Assembly (NCBI RefSeq): GCF_016909175.1
Contig: NZ_JAFBFI010000024.1
Location: 1 to 41,140 of the forward strand
Length of the DNA stretch: 41,140 nucleotides
Source of the DNA: Peribacillus deserti
GTDB lineage: Bacteria; Bacillota; Bacilli; Bacillales; DSM-1321
Direction of reading: 5' to 3'
A program made the translations under genes and the position numbers. A model generated the notes under the pieces. It searched no databases and was not told the DNA's origin. It saw only the letters and a list, made by a program, of their open reading frames with translations. How positions within the stretch are numbered: position 1 is the stretch's first letter; each line of letters opens with the position of its first letter. Shown here one piece after another: positions 24,961-36,500 of the stretch.

Positions 24961-25341
24961 ATGGATCAAATACCACATATGCCTACGAATCCCTCTGAAA
25001 TGGCCATAAGAGATTATAAAGAAGGCCTTGGGATATTCATGAAAAAGATGCCCCAGCTCGCCCAGCATTATAATGCTTTTACAGAGGCTTGCTTTCAGGA
25101 AGGTACTCTTTCTGGGAAGGATAAACAATTAATAGCGCTTGGCATCAGCTTATATTCTCAGGATGAATACTGCATTATTTATCATGTTAAAGGCTGCCTT
25201 GATCATGGAGCATCGGAGCAGGAAATATTAGAAACTGTCGGCGTAACTGCTGCCTTCGGAGGCGGGGCCGCGATGAGCCAGGCTGTTACCCTCATCCAAG
25301 ATACCATTGAAGACCTGACAGATACTGAATCACTATCTTAA
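24961..25341 (+). CDS. Carboxymuconolactone decarboxylase family protein (YurZ-like)
   Basis: 126-aa AhpD/CMD-fold protein. The helical core LSGKDKQLIALGISLYSQ is followed by EYCIIYHVKGCLDHGASEQEI, which has Cys, His and Cys placed as in AhpD-like proteins that perform thiol-based peroxide or disulfide chemistry. B. subtilis yurZ lies in the same place, between metQ and sufC. The ATG at 24961 follows GGGAGTGA. An upstream extension to 24820 has no binding site and no family similarity. Confidence 0.8.
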   Translation: MDQIPHMPTNPSEMAIRDYKEGLGIFMKKMPQLAQHYNAFTEACFQEGTLSGKDKQLIALGISLYSQDEYCIIYHVKGCLDHGASEQEILETVGVTAAFGGGAAMSQAVTLIQDTIEDLTDTESLS

Positions 25342-25456
25342 GGATAAATCGAACAGAAATTTAATAAAATCAAGAGTATTTGTATAGAAAAACGGGTACA
25401 GTTTATCTAGCCGGCCGAGGTCAGGAAATATCCTAATATATGCCCCTACAGCTCTT

Positions 25457-25485
25457 TTGCGGATAAAAAAACCTAATGTTATGAT
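25457..25485 (+). promoter_or_regulatory. Candidate promoter of the 61-aa gene
   Basis: TTGCGG (25457-25462), 17-bp spacer, TATGAT (25480-25485). Confidence 0.45.
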
Positions 25486-25520
25486 AGGGACGTAAAAAAA
25501 CAGGAGGGATGAGACTCATC

Positions 25521-25706
25521 ATGAATAACTTGCATTTACACGTAACACATGACATGGAAAAGGCTATGCAGCAAAGTCATGGCATAGGGTACAGTGAATA
25601 TAGCCGGAATTTAGACCTGCGTATTGAGGTTGAAAAGAAACGGGAAAGAAGTTATTCGAAAAGTCATCAGATCACTGAAGAGCTAAATAGAAGAATGCAT
25701 ACGTAA
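25521..25706 (+). CDS. Unrecognised 61-aa hydrophilic protein
   Basis: Starts MNNLHLHVTHDMEKAMQQSH and is rich in Lys, Arg, Glu, His and Ser. No membrane segment or cysteine. The C-terminal half (LRIEVEKKRERSYSKSHQITEELNRRM) should form a charged helix. AGGAGGG lies 12 nt before the ATG at 25521 and directly touches another ATG at 25509, so 25521 is the workable start although the spacing is long. It has a promoter-like sequence upstream and a strong terminator downstream, which supports a real single-gene unit. I do not recognise the family. Confidence 0.6.
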   Translation: MNNLHLHVTHDMEKAMQQSHGIGYSEYSRNLDLRIEVEKKRERSYSKSHQITEELNRRMHT

Positions 25707-25762
25707 CCAGCCTCTTTAAGAAGCTGGCAAAAAACCAGCCTAACTTGTTTGGCTGGTTTTTA
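25707..25762 (+). terminator. Terminator with an overlapping alternative hairpin
   Basis: AAAACCAGCC (25731-25740) pairs with GGCTGGTTTT (25751-25760), then TACT. Just upstream, CCAGC (25707-25711) can pair with GCTGG (about 25723-25727), which can also pair with the CCAGC of the terminator. Confidence 0.8.
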
Positions 25763-25864
25763 CTATATTTAAAAGCCGATCACTGAGTTAAAATGGGATT
25801 AGGTATTATTGAAACTTAAAACTACTCCTTGAAGTCTGTTTACCTATTGTTAAGGTAATAATTA

Positions 25865-26050
25865 ATAGAAAAGCACCGTTTTAGAAATAAGCCAATCAGT
25901 TAATAAGAAGAAGACCGCTTCTCACAGCCAGCTCTTCTTATGCAAGGCTTACGCATGAGTGCGACTAAGCTTCTGTCTTCACTGTCGCTCGCCAATCAGC
26001 AAGTCTGCTTTATCGGCTGCCTACCTTACTTTTTGTGAGCGTTATAGTAA
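25865..26050. repeat. Dispersed repeat, diverged copy B
   Basis: GAAAAGCACCGTTTTAG opens it. ATAAGCCAATCAGT, AAGACCGCTTCTCACAGCC and CTCTTCTTATGC follow in the same order as copies A and D, but with drift and an insertion carrying a second CGCCAATCAGCAAG. No gene is seen from 25763 to 26404. Confidence 0.65.
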
Positions 26051-26085
26051 GTAGGAGGTACATTGAGATTATCATAAGATTAGTG

Positions 26086-26136
26086 TGGCAGGCACCGTCC
26101 TCCGCTTTTCTTATGCCTGTAAGGTGTCTGCTTTTC
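26086..26136. repeat. Dispersed repeat fragment
   Basis: GGCACCGTCCTCCGCTTTTC joined to TTATGCCTGTAAGGTGTCTGC. Positions 26105-26131 match 25-51 at 26 of 27 bases. Confidence 0.65.
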
Positions 26137-26193
26137 ATTTGGGTTAGATTTACTATTTATCTGCATCACATGGTGACCTACACTGATTGAATT

Positions 26194-26217
26194 GAAAAGC
26201 ACCGTCCTCCGCTTTTC
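26194..26217. repeat. Short hairpin repeat module
   Basis: GAAAAGC ... GCTTTTC with a 10-nt centre, the same module as at 126, 328 and 40996. Confidence 0.65.
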
Positions 26218-26225
26218 CGAAAAGG

Positions 26226-26254
26226 TTGCCTTGTTTTTGGATTTGTTATAAAAT
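26226..26254 (+). promoter_or_regulatory. Candidate suf promoter
   Basis: TTGCCT (26226-26231), 17-bp spacer, TAAAAT (26249-26254). This would give a leader of about 140 nt to sufC. The leader contains small inverted repeats but no RNA family I recognise. Confidence 0.4.
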
Positions 26255-26404
26255 TGTAATGAGAATAAATTGAGAATGAAGCTAATTGTTCTCTTGAGAC
26301 AGTCCTTTGGGCTGATCATTCAGAATTAAAATATTTAGAGTGTTACATACTCGGAGGATTCCGGGTTTTTTCAGGTAAGTACTTATATTCACGGAGGTAA
26401 TATA

Positions 26405-27190
26405 ATGGCTGGATCAACTTTAACAATTAAGGATCTGCATGTTGCGATCGATGGTAAGGAAATTTTAAAAGGTGTGAACCTGGAAATCAAAGGCGGAGAA
26501 ATACACGCTATCATGGGGCCTAACGGAACTGGTAAGTCTACTCTTTCTTCAGCGATCATGGGCCACCCAAAATATGAAGTAACCAGCGGCTCTATTATGC
26601 TGGATGGTGAAGATGTACTAGAAATGGAAGTAGATGAGAGAGCTCGTGCCGGGCTGTTTCTGGCTATGCAGTATCCAAGTGAAATCACTGGGGTAACCAA
26701 TGCTGACTTCCTTCGTTCTGCAGTAAATGCACGCAGAGAAGAAGGAGATGAAATTTCATTAATGAAATTCATCCGAACTATGGATAAGCAAATGGATCTT
26801 CTTGAAATGGACCAGGATATGGCTCAACGTTATCTAAACGAGGGTTTCTCCGGCGGAGAAAAGAAGCGTAATGAAATTCTTCAGCTGATGATGATTCAAC
26901 CGAAGATTGCTATATTGGATGAAATTGACTCCGGACTTGATATTGATGCTCTTAAGGTAGTTTCTAAAGGGATTAATGAAATGCGCGGTGAGGAGTTTGG
27001 CTGCTTAATCATTACCCACTATCAGCGTTTATTGAACTATATCACTCCAGATCATGTCCATGTTATGATGCAGGGACGTGTGGTTAAATCCGGCGGTCCT
27101 GAGCTTGCTCAAAGGCTTGAAGCTGAGGGATATGACTGGATTAAGCAAGAGCTGGGTATTGAAGACGAAACTGTAGGCCAAGAAGCGTAA
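26405..27190 (+). CDS. sufC: Fe-S cluster assembly ATPase SufC
   Basis: 261-aa ABC-type ATPase of the SufBCD scaffold. Walker A is GPNGTGKST, the signature is FSGGEKKRNEILQLM and Walker B AILDEIDSGLD. GGAGGTAATATA precedes the ATG. First gene of sufCDSUB, the main Fe-S assembly operon of Bacillus. It forms a cytoplasmic complex with SufB and SufD. Confidence 0.96.
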   Translation: MAGSTLTIKDLHVAIDGKEILKGVNLEIKGGEIHAIMGPNGTGKSTLSSAIMGHPKYEVTSGSIMLDGEDVLEMEVDERARAGLFLAMQYPSEITGVTNADFLRSAVNARREEGDEISLMKFIRTMDKQMDLLEMDQDMAQRYLNEGFSGGEKKRNEILQLMMIQPKIAILDEIDSGLDIDALKVVSKGINEMRGEEFGCLIITHYQRLLNYITPDHVHVMMQGRVVKSGGPELAQRLEAEGYDWIKQELGIEDETVGQEA

Positions 27191-27207
27191 GTTTTAGGAG
27201 GATTGCA

Positions 27208-30171
<2,964 letters not shown>

Positions 30172-30224
30172 CCGGATAGCAGAAGTGCATGGCTGCTGCT
30201 GCCAAGAATGGAGGAACGAGCAAT

Positions 30225-31622
30225 ATGGCTAAGAAGATGCCTGAGATCGGAGATTATAAATACGGCTTTTCAGACAGAGACGTTTCCATTTTCCGTTCAA
30301 AACGCGGATTAACAAAAGAAATCGTTGAAGAAATCTCCCGTATGAAGAATGAACCGCAGTGGATGCTTGATTTCCGCCTGAAATCATTACAGCATTTTTA
30401 TAATATGCCAATGCCTCAGTGGGGCGGCGATTTACTAAGCTTAAACTTTGATGAAATTACTTATTATGTTAAACCGTCTGAGAAATCTGAGAAGTCCTGG
30501 GATGAAGTTCCTGAAGAAATCAAGCAGACTTTTGATAAACTGGGTATCCCTGAAGCTGAACAAAAGTATCTTGCTGGTGTTTCTGCTCAATACGAATCAG
30601 AGGTTGTATATCATAATATGAAAGAAGATCTTGAAGCGATGGGTATTGTGTTTAAGGACACAGATTCGGCGTTAAGAGAAAATGAAGACCTTTTCCGTGA
30701 ACACTTTGGAAAAACTATCCCGCCAACTGATAATAAATTTGCTGCTTTAAACTCTGCAGTATGGTCTGGAGGATCGTTCATCTACGTTCCAAAAGGAATT
30801 AAGGTGGATACTCCCCTGCAGGCATACTTCCGAATTAACTCAGAAAACATGGGCCAATTCGAACGTACATTGATTATTGTGGATGAAGATGCAAGCGTGC
30901 ATTATGTAGAAGGCTGTACAGCTCCGGTTTATACAACAAACTCACTGCATAGTGCAGTAGTTGAGATTGTGATTAAAAAAGGTGCATACTGCCGTTATAC
31001 TACTATCCAAAACTGGGCTAACAATGTGTTTAACCTTGTTACCAAGCGTGCAGTCTGTGAAGCGAATGCTACCATGGAATGGATAGATGGCAACATCGGT
31101 TCTAAGCTTACGATGAAATACCCAGCAGTAATTCTAAAAGGTGAAGGCGCCCGCGGTATGACCCTTTCCATTGCAATTGCAGGTAAAGGCCAGCACCAGG
31201 ATGCAGGAGCTAAAATGATCCATTTAGCGCCTAATACATCTTCGACTATTGTTTCGAAATCAATCTCTAAGCAGGGCGGGAAAGTTACGTACCGCGGTAT
31301 TGTACACTTTGGCCGTAAAGCAGAAGGAGCACGTTCCAACATCGAATGTGACACGTTGATTATGGACAATAAATCTACATCAGATACGATTCCATACAAC
31401 GAAATTCTAAACGACAACATTTCTCTTGAGCATGAAGCAAAGGTATCCAAGGTTTCAGAAGAGCAATTGTTCTACTTAATGAGCCGTGGAATATCTGAGC
31501 AGGAAGCAACAGAAATGATTGTAATGGGCTTCATTGAGCCATTTACAAAAGAACTTCCAATGGAATATGCAGTAGAGATGAACCGCCTGATCAAGTTTGA
31601 AATGGAAGGTTCCATCGGATAA
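30225..31622 (+). CDS. sufB: Fe-S cluster assembly scaffold SufB
   Basis: 465-aa main scaffold subunit on which the cluster is built with SufC and SufD. Conserved blocks: [21 protein letters not shown] near the N-terminus, [29 protein letters not shown] and [20 protein letters not shown]. It ends in the Suf signature [22 protein letters not shown]. The ATG at 30225 ([11 protein letters not shown]) follows GGAGGA and gives the same length as B. subtilis SufB; the ATG at 30189 has no site. Confidence 0.96.
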   Translation: MAKKMPEIGDYKYGFSDRDVSIFRSKRGLTKEIVEEISRMKNEPQWMLDFRLKSLQHFYNMPMPQWGGDLLSLNFDEITYYVKPSEKSEKSWDEVPEEIKQTFDKLGIPEAEQKYLAGVSAQYESEVVYHNMKEDLEAMGIVFKDTDSALRENEDLFREHFGKTIPPTDNKFAALNSAVWSGGSFIYVPKGIKVDTPLQAYFRINSENMGQFERTLIIVDEDASVHYVEGCTAPVYTTNSLHSAVVEIVIKKGAYCRYTTIQNWANNVFNLVTKRAVCEANATMEWIDGNIGSKLTMKYPAVILKGEGARGMTLSIAIAGKGQHQDAGAKMIHLAPNTSSTIVSKSISKQGGKVTYRGIVHFGRKAEGARSNIECDTLIMDNKSTSDTIPYNEILNDNISLEHEAKVSKVSEEQLFYLMSRGISEQEATEMIVMGFIEPFTKELPMEYAVEMNRLIKFEMEGSIG

Positions 31623-31632
31623 TAAGAATCTT

Positions 31633-31664
31633 AAGATCTCTTACCTAGGTAAGGGATCTTTTTG
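31633..31664 (+). terminator. Terminator of sufCDSUB
   Basis: AAGATCTCTTACC (31633-31645) pairs with GGTAAGGGATCTT (31648-31660) with one G-T pair, then TTTG. Confidence 0.85.
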
Positions 31665-31850
31665 TATGATAAAAATCAGTATATCAATATAATTTAAATG
31701 TTCCTTGTCCTCGATTCTTACAAAAATAGGTTATTGCCTCTGAAATAATAATTTTTTCCGTTAATGATAACTACATAAATATTTGAACAAGTTAATATTT
31801 ATGCAAATATAACAATAGGATGGAAGATGCTTGTGTAAATCCTGATTATA

Positions 31851-31879
31851 TTGTAAAGTAAAAATTATCAGAATATAGT
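31851..31879 (+). promoter_or_regulatory. Permease promoter with an overlapping CodY-like site
   Basis: TTGTAA (31851-31856), 17-bp spacer, TATAGT (31874-31879). AATTATCAGAATATA (31863-31877) is three mismatches from the CodY consensus AATTTTCWGAAAATT and covers part of the -10. The remainder of 31665-32004 holds no gene. Confidence 0.5.
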
Positions 31880-31960
31880 AATGTAAGAGCTATTAAAGGC
31901 AGTCTGACAAAAAGCGCATTTGTATAGGGGCGTCAAATGGGCTTTTATTAAAGAAGATTA

Positions 31961-31974
31961 TTAAAGCGCTTACA
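31961..31974 (+). promoter_or_regulatory. Candidate cre (CcpA) site
   Basis: TTAAAGCGCTTACA is one base from the cre consensus TGWAANCGNTNWCA. It lies about 75 bp past the promoter and 31 bp before the permease start, a roadblock position. Confidence 0.5.
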
Positions 31975-32004
31975 TGAAAAAAGATATACCTAAGGGGGAT
32001 TTTT

Positions 32005-33420
32005 ATGGGGGATCAGTCTTTAAAAAGGGAGTTAAAAAGCCGTCATATTTTAATGATTGCTTTAGGCGGAGTAATTGGAACTGGATTATTTATGAGTTCC
32101 GGCTTCACTATTCATGAAGCGGGACCTGGGGGAGCAATGGTAGCCTATATATGGGGCGGATTTGTCATGTACCTCACCATGCTCTGTTTGGGAGAATTAG
32201 CAGTAAGGCTTCCTGATGCAGGTTCCTACCAGACATACGCGACTAAATATATTTCTCCTTCGGCGGGATATGTTGTAGGCTGGATGTCCTGGCTGAATTG
32301 GGCGGTTACCATAGGACTTGAGCTTATAACAGTCAGTATATTAATGAAACGCTGGTTCCCTGATGTTTCGACCTGGGTCTGGTGTGTTGTTTTTACACTG
32401 CTTTTATTTTTCATTAATGCGTTATCCACCAGAAGCTTTGCAGAAGTGGAATTTTGGTTTGCTGGAATTAAGGTCATTACGATTATTGCTTTTATTCTGC
32501 TCGGAGGTGCGGCGATATTCGGTATCCTTCATTTAGATGGACAGCCAGCACCTTATCTAACTAACTTTACTGGCAATGGCGGACTCTTTCCAAATGGGAT
32601 TGGAGCTATAGTTGTTACGATGATTGCTGTTAATTTTTCATTTCAGGGAACGGAACTGGTGGGTATTGCGGCTGGTGAAAGTGAAGAACCTGAGAAAACG
32701 ATTCCTAAAGCAATAAATAGTACGGTATGGCGCATATTTGTATTCTTCATTCTTTCTATCTTTATCCTTTCTGCTTTATTTCCCTGGGAAAAGGCAGGCC
32801 TTGTGGACAGTCCGTTTGTTGTAGTCTTTGAGGGCCTTGGCATTCCTTATGCAGCAGATATCATGAATTTTGTCATTATTACAGCTGTGCTTTCTGTAGC
32901 GAATTCTGGGTTGTATGCTACCTCCCGAATGCTGTGGTCTATGTCAAAGCAGGGCATGATCAGCCCGGCTTTTGGCAGGCTGAATAAAAGAGGCGTACCA
33001 ATGCTTGCTCTAGTTGTATCCTTAGGCGTAGGCTGCTTATCGTTATTATCCGGTATATTTGCCGAAGATACTGTATATTTATGGCTGCTGTCGATTGCCG
33101 GCTTTGGTGCGGTGTTTATCTGGCTTTCAATTGCTGTATCAAATTTAATGGGAAGAAAACATTATATAAAGCATGGCGGAAAAGTAAAAGATTTGAAATA
33201 TAAGACACCACTGTATCCGCTTGTTCCGATTCTTGCTATTATCTTTAACTCTGCGGTGATTATCAGCCTTGCGTTTATTCCAGAACAGAGAATATCATTA
33301 TATTGCGGAATTCCATTTATGATCGCCTGTTATCTTTATTACATTTTTGCAGGACGGAAGAGAATGAGTGAAATCGAATTGCAAAATGCTGCTTCTACAC
33401 TTAACAACGCTAAAATATAA
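32005..33420 (+). CDS. Amino-acid permease, APC superfamily
   Basis: 471-aa membrane protein, about 12 helices. The first helix has GGVIGTGLFMSSGFTIHEAGPGG, the substrate-backbone motif of the APC fold. Other family blocks are LPDAGSYQTYATKYISPSAG, FQGTELVGIAAGESEEPEKTIP and LYATSRMLWSMSKQGM. These place it in the amino-acid transporter (AAT) branch with B. subtilis proteins such as RocE and YbxG. The substrate is not predictable from sequence. AAGGGGG precedes the ATG. Upstream CodY- and cre-like sites fit nutrient control. Confidence 0.87.
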   Translation: MGDQSLKRELKSRHILMIALGGVIGTGLFMSSGFTIHEAGPGGAMVAYIWGGFVMYLTMLCLGELAVRLPDAGSYQTYATKYISPSAGYVVGWMSWLNWAVTIGLELITVSILMKRWFPDVSTWVWCVVFTLLLFFINALSTRSFAEVEFWFAGIKVITIIAFILLGGAAIFGILHLDGQPAPYLTNFTGNGGLFPNGIGAIVVTMIAVNFSFQGTELVGIAAGESEEPEKTIPKAINSTVWRIFVFFILSIFILSALFPWEKAGLVDSPFVVVFEGLGIPYAADIMNFVIITAVLSVANSGLYATSRMLWSMSKQGMISPAFGRLNKRGVPMLALVVSLGVGCLSLLSGIFAEDTVYLWLLSIAGFGAVFIWLSIAVSNLMGRKHYIKHGGKVKDLKYKTPLYPLVPILAIIFNSAVIISLAFIPEQRISLYCGIPFMIACYLYYIFAGRKRMSEIELQNAASTLNNAKI

Positions 33421-33431
33421 TGGAACAATCG

Positions 33432-33465
33432 GTCCTTCTCAACCTGAGAAGGACTTTTTAGTTTT
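33432..33465 (+). terminator. Terminator of the amino-acid permease gene
   Basis: GTCCTTCTCA (33432-33441), 3-nt loop, TGAGAAGGAC (33445-33454), then TTTTTAGTTTT. Confidence 0.92.
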
Positions 33466-33561
33466 AGGAGATATGTTGCTGTGTGCCTTTTTTCCGAGAG
33501 ACGGAACACAGCTTTGTTTATAAATGGCTGTTTTCGCAAACTTTGTTGCTATCGAACAAGG

Positions 33562-33690
33562 AGGTTGATTTCCTCTCCAGGATGCTCGCTTTCCGCGGGG
33601 CGGGCGGTGAGCATCCTCGGCTTTGCCTGCGGGGTCTCACCTGTCCCGCTGCTCCCGCAGGAGTCTCGCACCTTACGCTCCAATCAACCT
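33562..33690. repeat. GC-rich nested inverted-repeat element
   Basis: The ends AGGTTGATT (33562-33570) and AATCAACCT (33682-33690) are exact inverted repeats. Inside are two more perfect hairpins, GGATGCTC/GAGCATCC (33580-33587 / 33609-33616) and CCTGCGGG/CCCGCAGG (33626-33633 / 33654-33661). It is far more GC-rich than its surroundings. The preceding GGCTGTTTTCGCAAACTTTG (from about 33526) may belong to the element. Similar sequences are common between Bacillaceae genes. The open frames in it (33481-33708) are not credible genes. Otherwise 33466-33852 holds nothing I recognise. Confidence 0.8.
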
Positions 33691-33852
33691 AATTTAACAA
33701 TGAGATGACTTTGTAAAACTTATTAAATAACAACAATCTTTAAGAAAAGAGCCTTATAAATACAACAGAAAAAAATCATCCTAAAGGCCAGGCTGCCCTT
33801 AATAGAATAGAACGAAGAAGTAGTTCTGATGAGGATAGGCGGTGAACGGTAC

Positions 33853-35730
33853 ATGCATTCGGTACAGTCTGAAATAGACCGGCTGGTAAGAGTACTAAAA
33901 AAAGACCAAACAAAAGACGGTTCCTGGAATTATCCTTTTGAGACAGGTTTGATTACAGATGCTTACATGATTATCCTGTTGAAGCTGCTAGAGCAAAACG
34001 AAGCTCATCTTATCCACTCTGCTGCAAAAAGAATAGAAAGCAGGCAGCTAGAAAATGGATCATGGAAGTTATTTCATGATGAACCTGAAGGGAATCTTTC
34101 TTTAACAATCGAGTGCTATTATGCTTTGCTGTACTCGGGCCATCGGAATAAGGCGGATCGGAATATGAGGAAAGCTAGAAAATTTATATTGTCAAAGGGC
34201 GGCCTTCGGAAAGCAGGAATGTATACAAAATTTCTGCTGGCTATGACTGGACAATATAAATGGCCGATCGTATTTCCTGTTCCTATAGAAGCTGTCCTTC
34301 TTCCATCCTCTTTTTTTATCAGCATATATGATATTTCTGTATTTGGCCGGTCCAATCTCATACCCATTTTGCTTCTGGGGAATAAAAAATTCCGGCTGAA
34401 AACGCATGATACACCGAGTCTTTCAGATTTAATTATCACAAGAAATGAAGAGGAGGATTGGGAAGAGTTTAGAACAGGAGAAGCAAGAAGTCTATTTGAC
34501 CATATCGCTCAAGGGGCAAAAGCATTAATCGGTTTGCCGCGCTATCTGCATTCTCTTGCAATAGAAGCGGTAAAAAGATATATGTTTGGCCGGCTTGAAG
34601 CTGATGGCACGTTATACAATTACTTTAGTTCTACTTTTTATATGATTATAGCCCTTTTGTCACTCGGCCATTCAAAAAACGACCCTGTGATAATAAAATC
34701 GGTCAAAGGCCTGAAATCAATGATATGTATCATCGACGGGAATGTTCACTTTCAGTATACCACTGCCAATGTATGGAATACCTCTTTGATCAGCTATGCT
34801 CTTCAGGAGTCTGGTCTTCCCTCGGAGGATCTCTCCGTTCAAAGAGCGAATCAATATTTGCTGTCCCGCCAGCAGTATAAATATGGAGATTGGATCATTC
34901 ATAATCCCGATGCCTCTCCCGGGGGGTGGGGCTTCTCAGATTTGAATTCTATTAACCCGGATGTAGATGACACGACTGCTTCATTAAGGGCTTTAAATGG
35001 AGTGAACCCTGACTATCAGCAGGCCTGGACCCGCGGGCTCCAATATGCATTATCTATGCAGAATAATGATGGCGGCTGGCCGGCTTTTGAAAAAAATGTT
35101 AATAACAAACTTCTTCACCTTCTGCCAATTCAGGGAGCGGAATATATCCTGACGGATCCATCTACTCCTGACTTGACAGGAAGGACACTTGAGTTCTTAG
35201 GCAACTATGTAAATTTGAAAATTCCGGATGACAGAGTAAATAAAGGAGTCGATTGGATCCTTCGCAATCAGAAGTCTGTTGGGTCCTGGTATGGAAGATG
35301 GGGAATCTGCTATATATATGGAACATGGGCAGCCCTAACAGGATTATCAGCCGCAGGAGTCTCTCCCGGACATCCTTCTATTATTAAGGCTGCAGACTGG
35401 CTGATTCAGATTCAGAATGAAGATGGAGGCTGGGGGGAATCCTGCTTAAGTGATATTCAGCGAAGGTATGTGCCTTTAGGAAGCAGTACCCTGACACATA
35501 CAGCATGGGCGGCCGATGCTTTGATTTCGGTATTTGACAAGCCGGGTCCACACATTGAAAAGGCCATTTCTTTTCTGCTCAGAGAGGGAGAAAGAGAAGG
35601 ATGGACTAATCATTATCCAGCAGGACAGGGAATGGCCAATTTTTTCTATATTCATTATCACAGCTATCGCTATGTATTTCCGCTCTTAACTTTAAGTCAT
35701 TACAAACAAAAATATAAGGTTGAAAACTAA
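33853..35730 (+). CDS. sqhC: Sporulenol synthase / squalene-hopene cyclase family
   Basis: 625-aa class II terpene cyclase. The catalytic DXDD motif is present as D370-V-D-D-T-T within GGWGFSDLNSINPDVDDTTAS. Several QW-type repeats are visible (QLENGSWKL, QNNDGGWPAF, QKSVGSWYGRWG, QNEDGGWGES). B. subtilis SqhC (632 aa) cyclises tetraprenyl-beta-curcumene to sporulenol in sporulating cells, so that product is likelier than hopene. The ATG at 33853 lies behind GGCGGTGA; an ATG at 33829 has no clear site. It stands alone, with no terpenoid genes nearby. Confidence 0.85.
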   Translation: MHSVQSEIDRLVRVLKKDQTKDGSWNYPFETGLITDAYMIILLKLLEQNEAHLIHSAAKRIESRQLENGSWKLFHDEPEGNLSLTIECYYALLYSGHRNKADRNMRKARKFILSKGGLRKAGMYTKFLLAMTGQYKWPIVFPVPIEAVLLPSSFFISIYDISVFGRSNLIPILLLGNKKFRLKTHDTPSLSDLIITRNEEEDWEEFRTGEARSLFDHIAQGAKALIGLPRYLHSLAIEAVKRYMFGRLEADGTLYNYFSSTFYMIIALLSLGHSKNDPVIIKSVKGLKSMICIIDGNVHFQYTTANVWNTSLISYALQESGLPSEDLSVQRANQYLLSRQQYKYGDWIIHNPDASPGGWGFSDLNSINPDVDDTTASLRALNGVNPDYQQAWTRGLQYALSMQNNDGGWPAFEKNVNNKLLHLLPIQGAEYILTDPSTPDLTGRTLEFLGNYVNLKIPDDRVNKGVDWILRNQKSVGSWYGRWGICYIYGTWAALTGLSAAGVSPGHPSIIKAADWLIQIQNEDGGWGESCLSDIQRRYVPLGSSTLTHTAWAADALISVFDKPGPHIEKAISFLLREGEREGWTNHYPAGQGMANFFYIHYHSYRYVFPLLTLSHYKQKYKVEN

Positions 35731-35748
35731 CTTGTTGTGCATAGGAAG

Positions 35749-35781
35749 AGCCAGAAGATTCATAAATTCTGGCTTTACTTT
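35749..35781 (+). terminator. Terminator of sqhC
   Basis: AGCCAGAA (35749-35756) pairs with TTCTGGCT (35767-35774), followed by TTACTTTTT. It touches the stop codon of the converging gene. Confidence 0.7.
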
Positions 35782-36323
35782 TTATGATCCTCCACATCAT
35801 ACATCTCCTCTATTTTCTCTTCGATATCATTGAAAACAAGGTCATCGCTCTGCTTATTTTTTATTCTGTTTTTCCAAAGCAGCCAAACTGCGCGTCCGTC
35901 ACTCGGGGTGCCATTCGGAAAATCCATCGGAAAAAGGGCAAAGAACATAGTATTAAAGCTGAAATACTGAAATTGGTAGCTCCATGCATTGGATTCTATA
36001 TATTTACCTGCGATTAACAGATTAATCAACAAGATACTTCCTAGGTTAAAAATAGACCCTCCAAGAAAAATGAGAGTGGTAGAAAATCTGTTATTGTAAG
36101 AGAGTTTTTTAAACTCGCAGCCGCCGCTCCAAAAATAAAAGGTGCGAATTTCGAGTTTCCATAGTGAAAGTAAAATCTTACCGCATCCTACTACGATTTT
36201 TTTCTCTTTGCCTCCGAAAATAGTAACGAAAAAGAGGTGCCCTAATAAATGAATGATAGTCACTATGGGAAAAATAAGAAAAAAAGCAGAAAAGAACTTC
36301 CAAAAGTCGTTAAAACCGAACAT
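35775..36323 (-). CDS. M50-like membrane protein with a degenerate HExxH
   Basis: 182-aa protein with about four hydrophobic segments. Its layout recalls site-2 protease (M50) homologues: the first helix ends VTIIHLLGHLFFVTIFGGK, where an active enzyme would have HExGH (H25, H29 kept, Glu replaced by Leu). A later segment has MDFPNGTPSDGRAV, resembling the LDG motif that supplies the third zinc ligand (D142). AAGGAGG precedes the ATG at 36323; a longer frame lacks a site. Loss of the catalytic Glu suggests a non-proteolytic role. The family assignment is from motif pattern only. Confidence 0.65.
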   Translation of the reverse strand: MFGFNDFWKFFSAFFLIFPIVTIIHLLGHLFFVTIFGGKEKKIVVGCGKILLSLWKLEIRTFYFWSGGCEFKKLSYNNRFSTTLIFLGGSIFNLGSILLINLLIAGKYIESNAWSYQFQYFSFNTMFFALFPMDFPNGTPSDGRAVWLLWKNRIKNKQSDDLVFNDIEEKIEEMYDVEDHKK

Positions 36324-36467
36324 ACAATACCTCCTTATAGATTGGAGATAGGAAATAAACATACTCTAGGCTCTTACCCTGTTCATCATCTATATAACTG
36401 TAAAATTATTCCGCCTGTGCAGCCTGCCAATACTCGTGAATGGGGTAAACTCGTCCTGCTGTGCTAT

Positions 36468-36474
36468 AATGAAG
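36468..36474 (+). promoter_or_regulatory. Candidate extended -10 promoter of yunF
   Basis: A TGTGC TATAAT sequence about 30 nt before the ATG. The TG one base before the -10 makes it an extended -10; the -35 is poor. Confidence 0.45.
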
Positions 36475-36500
36475 CAAAACTAGAGTGAGAGGTAACTCAT

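Noticed and set aside
31665-32004. T-box or other tRNA-sensing leader ahead of the amino-acid permease
   Set aside because: No T-box GGTGG-type sequence or antiterminator/terminator pair is present in the leader.
33481-33708. Overlapping short frames of 75 and 69 codons
   Set aside because: They lie inside the GC-rich inverted-repeat element and lack start signals.
35784-36017. Plus-strand frame within the M50-like gene
   Set aside because: Antisense shadow of a gene with a clear ribosome binding site and membrane topology.
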